Assembly: GCA_021787335.1 (NCBI GenBank)
Contig: JAJYMC010000038.1
Coordinates: forward strand, 1 to 44,585
DNA length: 44,585 nucleotides
Origin: Bacillota bacterium
GTDB taxonomy: Bacteria > Bacillota > Sulfobacillia > JAJYWN01 > JAJZPE01
Reading direction: 5' to 3'
The position numbers and the translations under genes were made by a program. This document shows positions 29,544 through 37,802 of the stretch, one piece after another. How positions within the stretch are numbered: the first letter of the stretch is position 1; each line of letters begins with the position of its first letter. Below the pieces are notes generated by a model. The model did no database searches, was not told the DNA's origin, and saw nothing but the letters and a program-made list of their open reading frames with translations.

Positions 29544-29628
29544 GCCGAAGTGGTGGAATTGGCAGACACGCACGACTCAAAATCGTGTCGGGTAACCCCC
29601 GGTGTCGGTTCAAGTCCGACCTTCGGCA
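29544..29628 (+). tRNA. tRNA-Leu (anticodon CAA)
   Basis: An 85-nt type II tRNA: acceptor GCCGAAG/CTTCGGC, D-arm GTGGAATTGGCAGAC, anticodon stem CACGA/TCGTG with loop CTCAAAA giving CAA, long variable arm (TCGGGTAACCCCCGG) and T-arm GGTTCAAGTCC. CCA is not encoded. Its acceptor and D-arm are nearly identical to the tRNA-Leu(CAG) at 8521-8605. Confidence 0.97.
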
Positions 29629-29632
29629 CAGA

Positions 29633-29660
29633 AAAGCCAGCGTCAATTGACGCTGGCTTT
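29633..29660 (+). terminator. Terminator after tRNA-Leu(CAA)
   Basis: A 28-bp perfect palindrome, AAAGCCAGCGTCAA with TTGACGCTGGCTTT, followed by CTTATTTC, 4 nt after the tRNA. Confidence 0.9.
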
Positions 29661-29677
29661 CTTATTTCCTGGTTTGC

Positions 29678-29706
29678 TTGACAGAGTCGGAGGGTTCGGC
29701 TATAAT
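29678..29706 (+). promoter_or_regulatory. Consensus sigma-A promoter of the regulator-membrane protein operon
   Basis: TTGACA (29678-29683) and TATAAT (29701-29706) with exactly 17 bp between them: a full-consensus promoter, the strongest in the window. Such strength usually needs a repressor, and a palindrome follows at once. Confidence 0.92.
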
Positions 29707-29716
29707 GCGCTTGGGC

Positions 29717-29733
29717 TGTTTGCAATGCAAACA
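29717..29733. promoter_or_regulatory. 17-bp palindromic operator
   Basis: TGTTTGCAATGCAAACA is a perfect palindrome about 10 bp after the -10, across the expected transcript start; a further half-site, TGTTTGC, follows at 29734. It is well placed for autorepression by the winged-helix protein encoded just downstream. Confidence 0.8.
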
Positions 29734-29786
29734 TGTTTGCTATCTTGAACGCATGCGCGATCGAACAATGACTGGAGGCCATGGCG

Positions 29787-30158
29787 ATGAACCGCGACGG
29801 ACCCGACCTCGACACCCTCGCCCGCATCGACAAGCTCATCCATGAGCCGGCCAGGCTGGCCATCGTCAGCCTGCTCTCCGCGGTCGACAGCGCCGATTTC
29901 GTCTTCCTGCAGCGACAGACCGGGCTGACCCGCGGCAACCTGTCGTCGCACCTGAGCAAGCTGGAGGAAGCCGGCTACATCGAGGTCAAGAAGGAGTTCG
30001 TCCGGCGGATCCCCCGAACTGTTCTGCGGCTGACGGGCGAGGGCCGAAAGGCCTTCGGTCATTACACCACCAGCCTCAGGCGGGTCCTCGAGAGCCTGCC
30101 GGACGATAAACAGGCGGAGAGCGCGCCCCCCGCACGCACGCCGCGGAAGAAGGAGTGA
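29787..30158 (+). CDS. Winged-helix transcriptional regulator (ArsR/MarR-like)
   Basis: A 123-aa DNA-binding protein. The helix-turn-helix is HEPARLAIVSLLSAV ... LQRQTGLTRGNLSSHLSKLEEAGYIEVKKEF followed by a wing and an LTGEGRKAFGHY helix, as in the single-domain winged-helix proteins often encoded with a membrane partner. I chose ATG 29787, 8 nt after GGAGG, rather than ATG 29781. The operator and consensus promoter upstream suggest that it represses itself. Its stop overlaps the GTG at 30155 and precedes the next start by a few bases. Confidence 0.88.
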   Translation: MNRDGPDLDTLARIDKLIHEPARLAIVSLLSAVDSADFVFLQRQTGLTRGNLSSHLSKLEEAGYIEVKKEFVRRIPRTVLRLTGEGRKAFGHYTTSLRRVLESLPDDKQAESAPPARTPRKKE

Positions 30159-30163
30159 ACACG

Positions 30164-30742
30164 ATGCCCAATCAATCGCCGGCGGAAAAGGCCGAAAGAC
30201 AGGTAGTCCGGTCGTATCAGGAAGACGGCGTGGTTGACATCCAGGCCGGGCTGTCCATCACCCTATTCGGCGTAGGTATGACCGTTGGCATCCCGGAACT
30301 GGTCGGGCTGGCCGGGCTGACCCCCTTCGTCGGGGCCTGGTTGAAGGACAGCTTCACCTACCCCCGCATCGGCTATGCCAGGCTGGCCCCGTCCCGGCCG
30401 CGGCGCCGCGCCTGGCTGACGGCGCTGCTCGGTGTGGCCCTGATCGCCGGCATGCTGCTGTATGGTCGGGCTGAGACATCGCCGTTGACAGCCTGGCTCG
30501 CTCGCAACGGTCTCGCCGTCCTGGGAGTCTTCTTCGCCGCGGTTTACGTGGTCTGGGCGGCGCTCCTCTCGGCCTGGCGCTTCTACCTTTACGCCCTGGC
30601 CGTCCTGGCCCCGTTCGCCCTGCAGTTGACTTCAGGACGGGCGCCGGGTCTACCGCTGCTGGCAATCGGCCTGACCATCCTGGCCATCGGCCTGGTCCTG
30701 CTGGTTCGCTTCATCCGGCGGCATCCGTTGGTCCGGGAGTAG
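30164..30742 (+). CDS. Membrane protein partner of the winged-helix regulator
   Basis: A 192-aa protein with about five or six transmembrane helices: two near residues 30-65, one at about 85-100, one at about 115-140, and two in the last 60 residues. A basic loop (RLAPSRPRRRAW) follows the first pair. I do not recognise a named family. ATG 30164 is 8 nt after AGGAG. Co-transcription with the regulator suggests that it is the controlled function, perhaps a sensor or stress-related membrane component. Confidence 0.8.
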   Translation: MPNQSPAEKAERQVVRSYQEDGVVDIQAGLSITLFGVGMTVGIPELVGLAGLTPFVGAWLKDSFTYPRIGYARLAPSRPRRRAWLTALLGVALIAGMLLYGRAETSPLTAWLARNGLAVLGVFFAAVYVVWAALLSAWRFYLYALAVLAPFALQLTSGRAPGLPLLAIGLTILAIGLVLLVRFIRRHPLVRE

Positions 30743-30780
30743 CTCACGCCCAGGGCGTGGAGACGGCCGGGCGTACAGAG

Positions 30781-30814
30781 AAAGGCGTACACCGCTTGGG
30801 TGCACGCCTTTTTT
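30781..30814 (+). terminator. Terminator after the regulator-membrane protein operon
   Basis: AAAGGCGTACACC pairs with GGTGCACGCCTTT (one mismatch) around a small loop, followed by a run of T. Confidence 0.9.
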
Positions 30815-30851
30815 GTCGTTTGGAAAGGTGCAGACTCCGGCGCCGTCAGAC

Positions 30852-32297
30852 TCAGAACCTGAAGTAGATGAAGGCCGCTTCCTTGCCCTTCATGAAAGTC
30901 GCCACGAGGACCACGGCGGCCGCGTAAAACAGGGCACGGGCCGGGGTCGGGACCAGGCGGCGCCAGACGTCGTGCACTCTGACCTCGTGCTCGCGGACGA
31001 CGCGCTCCAGGGCGTGGCCGATGAACAGCAGGCCGGCGAAGCCGACCATGGCCAGCTCACTGTAGCTGAAGCCGAGCGGCCGCAGGAGGACCATGTGCTT
31101 GATCATCACCAGGGCCTGCGTGATGGTGGGCGCGCGGAAGAACACCCAACCGATGACGGTCAGATGGAACCAGGCGAAGACCGAGGCCGCGCGGTAGACC
31201 CAGCTCGTCACGACGCGCCGACCGAGCCCGGTGCCGGCCACGGGGGTCTCGACGTGCTTGCGGTAGAGCCGCTCGACGGCCGCCAGGACGCCGTGATACA
31301 GGCCCCAGGCGGCGAAGGTCCAGGCGGCGCCGTGCCACAGGCCGGACAGGGTCATCGCCAGGATGAGGTTGAAGAGCTGCCGCGGCACCTTCACCCGTGA
31401 CCCGCCGAGCGGGATGTAGACGTAGTCGCGGATCCACGTCGACAGGGTCACGTGCCAGCGCTGCCAGAACTCGCGCGGCCCGTCGCTGAGATAGGGCGTG
31501 AAGAAGTTCTGGGTCAGTCGGAACCCGAAGAGGTGCCCGATGCCGAGGGCCATGTCGCTGTAGGCGGAGAAATCAAAGTAGATCTGGAAGGTGAAGAGGT
31601 AGGCCGCGACCCAGGCGCTGAGGGCGCCGATGGAGGTCCCGGCGGCGAAGCGGCTGTCGGCCAGCGGGGCGAGCGTGTCGGCCAGGATGACCTTCTTGGC
31701 CATGCCCATCAGGAGCAGATAGAGGCCGTACTTGAACTCGCCGGTGTTGAACCTGACCTGGTCGGCGTTCTCGACCTGCGGCAGGAAGTCTTTGGCCCGC
31801 ATGATGGGGCCGGCGACGAGGTGGGCAAAGAAGGAGATGAAGACCCAGAACTCCAGGAACGAACGGCTCGGCCGCTGCCTGCCCCGTCCCACGTCGACCA
31901 GGTAGGCGATGAGCTGGAAGGTGTAGAAGGAGATGCCGATGGGGAGGATGACCGAGATGAGCTTTGAGTCCGCCGTCAGGTGCAGGTAACGGTTGAGACT
32001 CTGGAAGACGAAGTTGGTGTACTTGAAGAAGCCGAGGTTCAGGAGGTTGGCGGTGACGCCGAGCCAGACCCAGCGCCTCGCCGACGGGCCCAGGTCCGGC
32101 TGCGCCCGCTTCGAGGCCAGGTAGGTCAGGAGGGCCATGGCCACGAAGAGGCCCAGCCAGGGCAGCCCGGCCACGGCGTAGAAGAGGGCGTTGGCCAGGG
32201 CCAGGAGGTACAGGCGGGCCCGCGGGAAGGTATAATAGACGGTGACGGTCACGGCCAGGAGACTGAGGAATTCTGGGCTATGGAAGAGCAACGACAT
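30852..32297 (-). CDS. MBOAT-family O-acyltransferase (AlgI-like)
   Basis: A 481-aa polytopic membrane enzyme that passes acyl groups, usually acetyl, across the membrane to an extracellular polysaccharide. Family marks are FWQRWHVTLSTWIRDYVYIPLGGSR (about 278-301) and the catalytic His 322 in LSGLWHGAAWTFAAWGLYHG. The N-terminal FHSPEFL block is also typical. It overlaps the SGNH gene by 20 bp at its 5' end, so the two are coupled. No polysaccharide synthesis genes are in the window, so the acceptor is unknown. Confidence 0.95.
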   Translation of the reverse strand: MSLLFHSPEFLSLLAVTVTVYYTFPRARLYLLALANALFYAVAGLPWLGLFVAMALLTYLASKRAQPDLGPSARRWVWLGVTANLLNLGFFKYTNFVFQSLNRYLHLTADSKLISVILPIGISFYTFQLIAYLVDVGRGRQRPSRSFLEFWVFISFFAHLVAGPIMRAKDFLPQVENADQVRFNTGEFKYGLYLLLMGMAKKVILADTLAPLADSRFAAGTSIGALSAWVAAYLFTFQIYFDFSAYSDMALGIGHLFGFRLTQNFFTPYLSDGPREFWQRWHVTLSTWIRDYVYIPLGGSRVKVPRQLFNLILAMTLSGLWHGAAWTFAAWGLYHGVLAAVERLYRKHVETPVAGTGLGRRVVTSWVYRAASVFAWFHLTVIGWVFFRAPTITQALVMIKHMVLLRPLGFSYSELAMVGFAGLLFIGHALERVVREHEVRVHDVWRRLVPTPARALFYAAAVVLVATFMKGKEAAFIYFRF

Positions 32298-33399
32298 CCC
32301 CCCTCCCTGCTCGGCCGGTCGGTCCGGGCTGGACCCAGGCCGCGTCCTTCAGCCATTCACGCCACAGGAGCCCGGCCATCTGCCGGTAGCCCTCGGGGAC
32401 CAGGTGCACGTGGTCGGCAAAGAGCCGCGGGCTGATCTGCCCCTCGAGATCGACGAAGCGCACCGGCTTGGCCGCGAAGTACTGGGTGATGCGGCGCAGG
32501 TTGGCCGCGTACCCCGGCTTCGTGACGTTGGTCCGCATCAGTTCCGGGTTGTCCGGGGTCTGGAAGAAGGTCAGGTCGGACCCGTCAGCCTGGGCCCGGG
32601 CGATGAGCCGGTCAAAGAAGTAGACCTGCGGGTTCGACTCGTCCATCACGAACGGCGTGTCGTCGAACAGGCGCTGGTACTCATGGGCCTGCAGCAGCTG
32701 GGGCAGACCGGGCTTCTCGTACCATGGGCGGGTGTCGACCACCTCGTCCGGGCCGGTGCCCGGGATGTAACGGTCGATGACCGCCCGCAGGAAGTCGCGG
32801 TAGCGGAGGATGGAGACGCGCGGGTAGACGACCCGGCGGAACCAGTCGGCGTACCCCGACGGCTTGATCCGGCCGTTGGCCTTCAGGCTGGGCACAGCGT
32901 AAGCGTAGGCCTCGGGGTCGAGGCGCCGCAGGTCGTCCTGGAACCAGGTGGCCGCCGGTGGGTCGGGGTTGCGGGCGACGAACCCCCCGTAGATGAAGTT
33001 GACGGCGACGTGTCGTGTGGAGATGCCGTGCTCATGCAGCTTCAGGTAGGCCGTGTAGATGTCGCCGGCCTGCATCGCCGGCATGGACAGGTTGAAGACC
33101 CGCATCGGACGGCCCTGCGCGCGGCTGATGTCCTCGAGGTAGTAGCCGAGGGACTGCTCCGGGCCGCCGGGCCCGCTGTAACCGACCGAGTCGCCCAGGA
33201 TGACCAGGTAATCGGTGAGTTTCTCGCGCTTTATCTCCCGGCCGACCTGGTCGAGGACAACGTCGTAGTCGGCGGCCGGCGAGTTCTTGACCACGTTGAA
33301 GTCGAGGCGGTAATGGTAGACCAGGCCCACCGGCACGACGAGGCCGAGGACCAGCTGGATGACGAGCAGGTAGATTAGCGTATACGCGAGAGCGCGCAT
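32278..33399 (-). CDS. SGNH/AlgJ-like acetyl-transfer partner protein
   Basis: A 373-aa protein with one N-terminal membrane anchor (about 5-27) and an extracytoplasmic SGNH-type domain. Block I is VILGDSVGYSG with Ser 71, and the DxxH pair is ADHVHLVPEG (Asp 329, His 332). In AlgJ/AlgX or DltD-like systems such proteins take the acyl group from the MBOAT partner and place it on the polymer. It is directly upstream of the MBOAT gene. The start is ATG 33399; the open frame extends further but without a ribosome site. Confidence 0.85.
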   Translation of the reverse strand: MRALAYTLIYLLVIQLVLGLVVPVGLVYHYRLDFNVVKNSPAADYDVVLDQVGREIKREKLTDYLVILGDSVGYSGPGGPEQSLGYYLEDISRAQGRPMRVFNLSMPAMQAGDIYTAYLKLHEHGISTRHVAVNFIYGGFVARNPDPPAATWFQDDLRRLDPEAYAYAVPSLKANGRIKPSGYADWFRRVVYPRVSILRYRDFLRAVIDRYIPGTGPDEVVDTRPWYEKPGLPQLLQAHEYQRLFDDTPFVMDESNPQVYFFDRLIARAQADGSDLTFFQTPDNPELMRTNVTKPGYAANLRRITQYFAAKPVRFVDLEGQISPRLFADHVHLVPEGYRQMAGLLWREWLKDAAWVQPGPTGRAGRGDVVALP

Positions 33400-33492
33400 A
33401 GACGGACCGCCTGACTTTCTGGATCTTTCGCCGCAAGGCGAACTCCACATAAGTATAGAACGCCAGGCCGTGCCCTGGCAAGCGAGGTGCAC

Positions 33493-33885
33493 ATGATGAC
33501 CCTGACCAAGTCTTGGGTGCCGATAGTTTGGGCCGCCGCCGGCGCGCTGTCGGTCGGCGCCGCGCGAGTCTACATCTTCAGTCACTACTACTTCGCGGGC
33601 GGTTACTACATTTACGCGCTCGTCACCGCCGCGGTCGCCGGTGCCTGCGGAGCCGGCGCCATGGCCACGCTGCCGGTGCCGCACTTTGCCGGTCGAGCCT
33701 ACCTGGCCGGGGTGGCCGTGCCGATGATCGTCGTCCTGACCGCCGCGGTGTTCATCGCCCGCGACATCGTCTTCGGCGGGCCGGTCGCGATCGCCGCCAT
33801 CATCTTCGCCTGGGTCGTGGCCACCGTGACCGCTTGGTTGGTCGGCGGCATCGTCCGCTGGCTCCGCACGTTACCCGGCCGTTGA
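33493..33885 (+). CDS. Four-helix membrane protein, unknown
   Basis: A 130-aa hydrophobic protein with four predicted helices (about 8-27, 38-60, 72-92, 98-120) and no motif I recognise. A GAGGTG site precedes ATG 33493. It is divergent from the SGNH/MBOAT pair and may share a promoter region with it. Confidence 0.65.
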   Translation: MMTLTKSWVPIVWAAAGALSVGAARVYIFSHYYFAGGYYIYALVTAAVAGACGAGAMATLPVPHFAGRAYLAGVAVPMIVVLTAAVFIARDIVFGGPVAIAAIIFAWVVATVTAWLVGGIVRWLRTLPGR

Positions 33886-33980
33886 CGTTCGACCCGTCGT
33901 CCGGCATGTCCGTCGCCGCGGCGAACTGCCAGCTACAAGCACTCATTAAGATACCTTTACATAGTTGGTAATATCTCTTA

Positions 33981-34010
33981 TTGACAATTGTTTTCACAAA
34001 GTACTATCCT
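33981..34010 (+). promoter_or_regulatory. Promoter of the DoxX-family gene
   Basis: -35 TTGACA (33981-33986) and -10 TATCCT (34005-34010) with an 18-bp AT-rich spacer, in a locally AT-rich stretch unlike the surrounding DNA. Confidence 0.7.
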
Positions 34011-34051
34011 CAGATTGAGGAAGAAAGCTCAGTTACAAGGAGGTGTCCACA

Positions 34052-34621
34052 ATGCGACTCTTCAAAGACAAGAAGTTCTCGATTGTCTGGTTGCTGGTTC
34101 GGGTGTGGCTTGGCTACCAATGGATCGAGGCCGGCTGGCACAAGGTCACCGACCCCAATCATATCTGGATCGGAGCCAAGGCGGGAACCGCCATCCAGGG
34201 CTTCTGGCTGAAAGCCCTCGCCGCGAAGCTCCAGGACGGCACCCTCGTCGCCCTCACCGGGGCGGACGGCAAGCCGGTTGCTTCAGCCATCAAGTACGGC
34301 TGGTACAAGTCGTTCCTGTCAAGCCTGGTCACCAGCGGCTCGAACGTCTGGTTCAGCTACGTCATCGCCTTCGGCGAACTCGCCATCGGCGTGGGCCTGA
34401 TCCTCGGCCTGCTGACCACCACCGCCGCCGTCTTCGCCGCCCTGATGAACATGAACTTCATGCTCGCCGGCTCGGCCAGCACCAACCCGGTCCTCTACAC
34501 CGTCGCCATCCTCATCGTCATCGCCGGGGCCAACGCTGGTTGGCTCGGAGCCGATCGGTTCGTCCTGCCGATCGTCCGCAAGCTCTCCGGGCGAGGTCAA
34601 GCGGCGAGCTCGGCCGCCTGA
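34052..34621 (+). CDS. DoxX-family membrane protein
   Basis: A 189-aa protein of the DoxX/DoxD superfamily. The LVRVWLGYQWIEAGWHKVTDP start is characteristic, followed by an extracytoplasmic insert (about 30-85) and three more helices with FGELAIGVGLILGLLTT and MNMNFMLAGSASTNP. Archaeal DoxD is a subunit of thiosulfate:quinone oxidoreductase; other members limit oxidative damage or have no known role. ATG 34052 follows AAGGAGGTG. Given the sulfur island 20 kb away, a thiosulfate role is possible but not shown. Confidence 0.88.
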   Translation: MRLFKDKKFSIVWLLVRVWLGYQWIEAGWHKVTDPNHIWIGAKAGTAIQGFWLKALAAKLQDGTLVALTGADGKPVASAIKYGWYKSFLSSLVTSGSNVWFSYVIAFGELAIGVGLILGLLTTTAAVFAALMNMNFMLAGSASTNPVLYTVAILIVIAGANAGWLGADRFVLPIVRKLSGRGQAASSAA

Positions 34622-34708
34622 ACGAGCCAGATGCGCCGGCCGGTCACCGGTCAGCGCGATGCCTCACCTGCATCCTGACTATTGCACTTTTCCTCCAGAT
34701 GTACTCAA

Positions 34709-34741
34709 GCCCGCGGTCTGGCGACCGCGGGCGCTTTTTTT
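34709..34741 (+). terminator. Terminator after the DoxX-family gene
   Basis: GCCCGCGGTC pairs with GACCGCGGGC over a 4-nt loop and is followed shortly by a run of seven T. Confidence 0.95.
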
Positions 34742-34781
34742 GTCTATGGCGCCGAGCCTCGAATGGCCGGGGCGACCGGCG

Positions 34782-35663
34782 TCACCGCGCGGCCCGGCGG
34801 AGCCAGAGAGCCGCCGTCTCGCGCAGCGGCCTGATCCCGGCGGCCAGGGCCACGGCCGCGCCGGATTGGTCAAAGGTCTCCCGCGCGAACTGTAACGCCA
34901 GCCAACGACCGGTGAGGACCTGGCCCATGAAGTCGCCCTTGGCCCCGAAGTAGCGGTCGACGGCCCCGGCCCTGTCGGTCAGGATGTCCTCCGCACAGGA
35001 TCTGGCCAGCTCGCGGCGGTGGGCGGCGCACCAGGCCAGCCGGTCGTTGGCCGAGCTCCGGCCGGCGTTGACCCGGCCGTCCCGGCCCCACAGGTACGTG
35101 GCGTCATCCAGGCCGGGGCAGACCCAGCTCGAGACGAGGCCGGCCAGCCCGTCGAAGACCAAGTTGAACAGGAGATCGTCCTGATAGCGTTGGGTCTCAC
35201 TGAAGCCGATGCCGGCCGCGTTGGCCGCCACGGCGTGAGTGACCTCGTGGGCCAGAGCCAGCCGGACCGACGCGAGGTCTGAGAAGGACTCCAGGGTCAC
35301 CAGGGCCGCCGGTCGGCTGAACACCGGCCAGGACCATGAGGCCGCCCCGAAGACGCCGACGAAGGCGATGACGTCGACCGTGGCCACCGCCGCCAGGAGC
35401 GAGCTGACGTGGACCGAGACCTCGTCGATCGCCGCGTTGAGGCCCCGGGACATGGTCTGGATCCGGTCGAAGACGGCGGGATAGCGGGTCATGGCCTCCT
35501 GCAGGCGGGCCCGCTCGCCCCACCGGGTGAAGTACAGGTCGAAGACCTGGCAATACGGCTCGTAATACGCCTTCTCCCAGGCCAGAGCCTGAAGAGGCGG
35601 AGCCAGAAAGGCCACCTGCTCCCAGAAGGACAGGAAGTCGGGGACGGCGTTGACCTTGGGCAA
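34782..35663 (-). CDS. Putative zinc metalloprotease with HExxH motif (DUF2268-like)
   Basis: A 293-aa protein whose only clear motif is LALAHEVTHAVAAN, an HExxH zinc site at residues 139-143. The region before it (DEVSVHVSSLLAAVATVDVIAFVGVFG) resembles the strand leading to the active site in predicted Zn-dependent proteases of the DUF2268 type. There is no signal peptide, so it is probably cytoplasmic. TTG 35663 lies 8 nt after GAGGAGG. The third zinc ligand may be the Glu/Asp-rich segment near RYQDDLLFNLVFDGL. It is preceded by a structured leader. Confidence 0.68.
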   Translation of the reverse strand: MPKVNAVPDFLSFWEQVAFLAPPLQALAWEKAYYEPYCQVFDLYFTRWGERARLQEAMTRYPAVFDRIQTMSRGLNAAIDEVSVHVSSLLAAVATVDVIAFVGVFGAASWSWPVFSRPAALVTLESFSDLASVRLALAHEVTHAVAANAAGIGFSETQRYQDDLLFNLVFDGLAGLVSSWVCPGLDDATYLWGRDGRVNAGRSSANDRLAWCAAHRRELARSCAEDILTDRAGAVDRYFGAKGDFMGQVLTGRWLALQFARETFDQSGAAVALAAGIRPLRETAALWLRRAAR

Positions 35664-35693
35664 ACAGGGGACCTCCTCAGGACCTTCCTTGCC

Positions 35694-35763
35694 GAGCTCT
35701 GAAGCTCAGCTACCCCGGCAATTTCGCCGGTCCGACCGTCAATCCCTTCCAGCCGTGACGGTC
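35694..35763 (-). promoter_or_regulatory. Structured leader upstream of the metalloprotease-like gene
   Basis: Three inverted repeats follow one another: GAGCT/AGCTC (35694-35707), CCGGC/GCCGG (35715-35730) and GACCGTC/GACGGTC (35734-35763). They would fold in the 5' leader of the minus-strand transcript. I do not recognise a riboswitch class. Confidence 0.4.
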
Positions 35764-35914
35764 CCGTCGCGCCGTCCGCGCCCATGGAGCCGTCGGGCGC
35801 TTTTATTCTAACAATCAGGCCGGCGTCCTTCGATAACTGTTATAGAATGTTGACCAACCGGGGAGCCGCACGAGCCAGACCGCTGTCGTCAAGGGCAAAG
35901 GAAGTGTCTCAGGG

Positions 35915-37351
35915 TTGAGGAGCCCCTTCCGCCAAACCATAGAACGCCGCCCGGGCAGCCATTTCCGCTCCGTGATGCGGCTCGTCGGGGCCGTCGTCGT
36001 GGTCCTCTTCGGGGCCGGTTTCACCGTGGCCTTCTACCTCATCCGCAACGAGGTCGACTGGACGCATCGCGTCTGGATCGGCCTCCTTCTGTTGCCCGGC
36101 ATCCTGTACGTGGCCTGGATCGAGATCTTCGGCCTGAAACGCTACGTCCGCGGGATGTCCGCCCTGGTCGACTCGGCCCGCCAAATCGCCACCGGCGACC
36201 TGTCGCAGCCGGTACCGATCACCAAGGGCAGCCTGACGACCGAGCTCGGGGACGCCCTCGAGAACATGCGCAGCCAGCTCGGTGAGCAACACGAGGAGAT
36301 CATGACCCTCAACAACACCCTCGAGGACCAGGTCCGCCAGCGGACATTGGCTCTGGAGATCCTCAGCGCGGTGGCCATGGGGCTGAACCAGTCCCTGGAC
36401 GTCAGCGTCATCCTCCACAACGCCCTCGAGGCCTTGCTCAGCCTGTTCGGCGGGCAGACGGCAGCCGTCTTCCTGACCGACGCGGCCCGGACCAAGCTGA
36501 CCCTGGCAGCCCACATCGGGCTGCCCGAGGAGCACCTGCCGGCTTTGGAACAGGGCCTCATCGGCGAGGGGCTGGTGGGGCGGGCGGTCACCGGCGAGAA
36601 GACCAGCGTCTGGCAGGCAGCCGGGACGCCCCCACCGCGCTCGGAGGGGCTGGGCGGCGACTGGCTGGCTCGCGGCTCACTGGTCAAGGGGCTGCAGTCG
36701 GTGGTCTTCGTGACCATGAAGAGCAAGGGCCGGGTGCTCGGGGCGCTGGTCGTCGGCACGCGCAACCACCGCCAGTTCACCGACGAGGAGCAGGGCATCC
36801 TTTACGCCGTCGCCTCCGAGATCGGCACCGCCGTGGACCACGCCCAGCTCCACGCGAGGGTCAAGGAGCTGGCCAGCCGCGACTCGGTCACCGGTCTGTT
36901 CAACCACGGCGAGTTCTTCCGCCTGCTGCGCCGCGAGGTCGTCCGGGCGACCAGCCTGCATCGGAAGTTGTCCGTACTGATGCTGGACGTCGACGAGTTC
37001 AAGCGGTTCAACGACACCTACGGCCACCTGTCAGGCGACGCGGCCCTCCGCGACCTCGGCCGCGAGCTGCTGGCGGCGATCCGCGAACGGGACCAGGCGG
37101 CCAGATATGGCGGCGAGGAGTTCGCCGTCATCGCCCCGGACACCGACGCCGAACAGGGCCTGGAGATGGCCCGCCGGATCCGGGACCGGATCTCCGCCCT
37201 GGGGCAGCTCCTCGCCCTGCCCACGATGAGCATCGGCGTCGCCACCTTCCCCGACGACGGCGCGACCGCGGAAGACTTGGTGCATGCCGCCGATGAGCGC
37301 CTCTATCGGGCCAAGGAGTCGGGCCGGAACCGCGTGGTCGGGGCCGGCTAG
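35915..37351 (+). CDS. Diguanylate cyclase: membrane anchor, HAMP-like, GAF, GGDEF
   Basis: A 478-aa signalling protein that makes cyclic di-GMP. Two transmembrane helices (about 22-45 and 51-72), a HAMP-like linker (SALVDSARQIATGDLSQPV), a short coiled coil, a GAF domain (about 150-320) and a C-terminal GGDEF domain (about 325-475). The active-site loop is GGEEF at 399-403, and the inhibitory I-site RERD sits at 390-393, so product feedback is likely. The TTG 35915 start follows AAAGGAAG at 10 nt. No c-di-GMP receptor or phosphodiesterase is nearby. Confidence 0.94.
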   Translation: MRSPFRQTIERRPGSHFRSVMRLVGAVVVVLFGAGFTVAFYLIRNEVDWTHRVWIGLLLLPGILYVAWIEIFGLKRYVRGMSALVDSARQIATGDLSQPVPITKGSLTTELGDALENMRSQLGEQHEEIMTLNNTLEDQVRQRTLALEILSAVAMGLNQSLDVSVILHNALEALLSLFGGQTAAVFLTDAARTKLTLAAHIGLPEEHLPALEQGLIGEGLVGRAVTGEKTSVWQAAGTPPPRSEGLGGDWLARGSLVKGLQSVVFVTMKSKGRVLGALVVGTRNHRQFTDEEQGILYAVASEIGTAVDHAQLHARVKELASRDSVTGLFNHGEFFRLLRREVVRATSLHRKLSVLMLDVDEFKRFNDTYGHLSGDAALRDLGRELLAAIRERDQAARYGGEEFAVIAPDTDAEQGLEMARRIRDRISALGQLLALPTMSIGVATFPDDGATAEDLVHAADERLYRAKESGRNRVVGAG

Positions 37352-37434
37352 GGCTGCGGCGGCCGGGTTGAAGCCGCGGCCGGTCGGGCCGGCGTGGGCC
37401 GGAGTCCCTTCGGGAAAAATTCAGACAATGAATC

Positions 37435-37461
37435 GGCGAGGCCCATCGGGCCTCGCCTTTT
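37435..37461 (+). terminator. Terminator after the diguanylate cyclase
   Basis: GGCGAGGCCC-ATC-GGGCCTCGCC is a perfect 10-bp stem followed by TTTTG. Confidence 0.93.
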
Positions 37462-37538
37462 GCGTACGTCACCGACGGTCACCGATTGGCAACCGGGACG
37501 GACGGCTCATAGCATATGGGCACGAGGGGGAACCGCAT

Positions 37539-37802
37539 GTGCCCGGACTCGAGGCCGACGCCTTCCCGAAGGTGGCCTATGACCGATCGACGGACGTCCT
37601 CTACGTCGCCCTCAGTGGGTGGAGAACCGGCTACGCGCTGACCGATGCCGACCTGCCGGACGTCCGCCTGTGCTTCTCGGAGCCCGACGATGAGCTCTTC
37701 GCCATCCACGTCAGCCACTTCTCGCGGCAGAACCCGGCCCGGCTGTGCCGGCTAGTGGCCGGGGTCATCGACCTCCCTCCGCTGCTCCCCGTGCTGAGCT
37801 GA
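37539..37802 (+). CDS. Small DUF2283-like protein
   Basis: An 87-aa protein. YDRSTDVLYVALSGW followed by a strand pair resembles DUF2283 (a small beta-rich domain beginning YDxxxDxLYI). GTG 37539 is 8 nt after GAGGGGG, which favours it over earlier starts in the same frame. Its last 38 bp overlap the end of the convergent gene. The role is unknown. Confidence 0.6.
   Translation: MPGLEADAFPKVAYDRSTDVLYVALSGWRTGYALTDADLPDVRLCFSEPDDELFAIHVSHFSRQNPARLCRLVAGVIDLPPLLPVLS

Noticed and set aside
35778-35806. Plus-strand terminator GCGCCC...GGGCGC-TTTT
   Set aside because: The short stem with T-run has no plus-strand gene upstream to serve; the nearest one already has a strong terminator at 34709.
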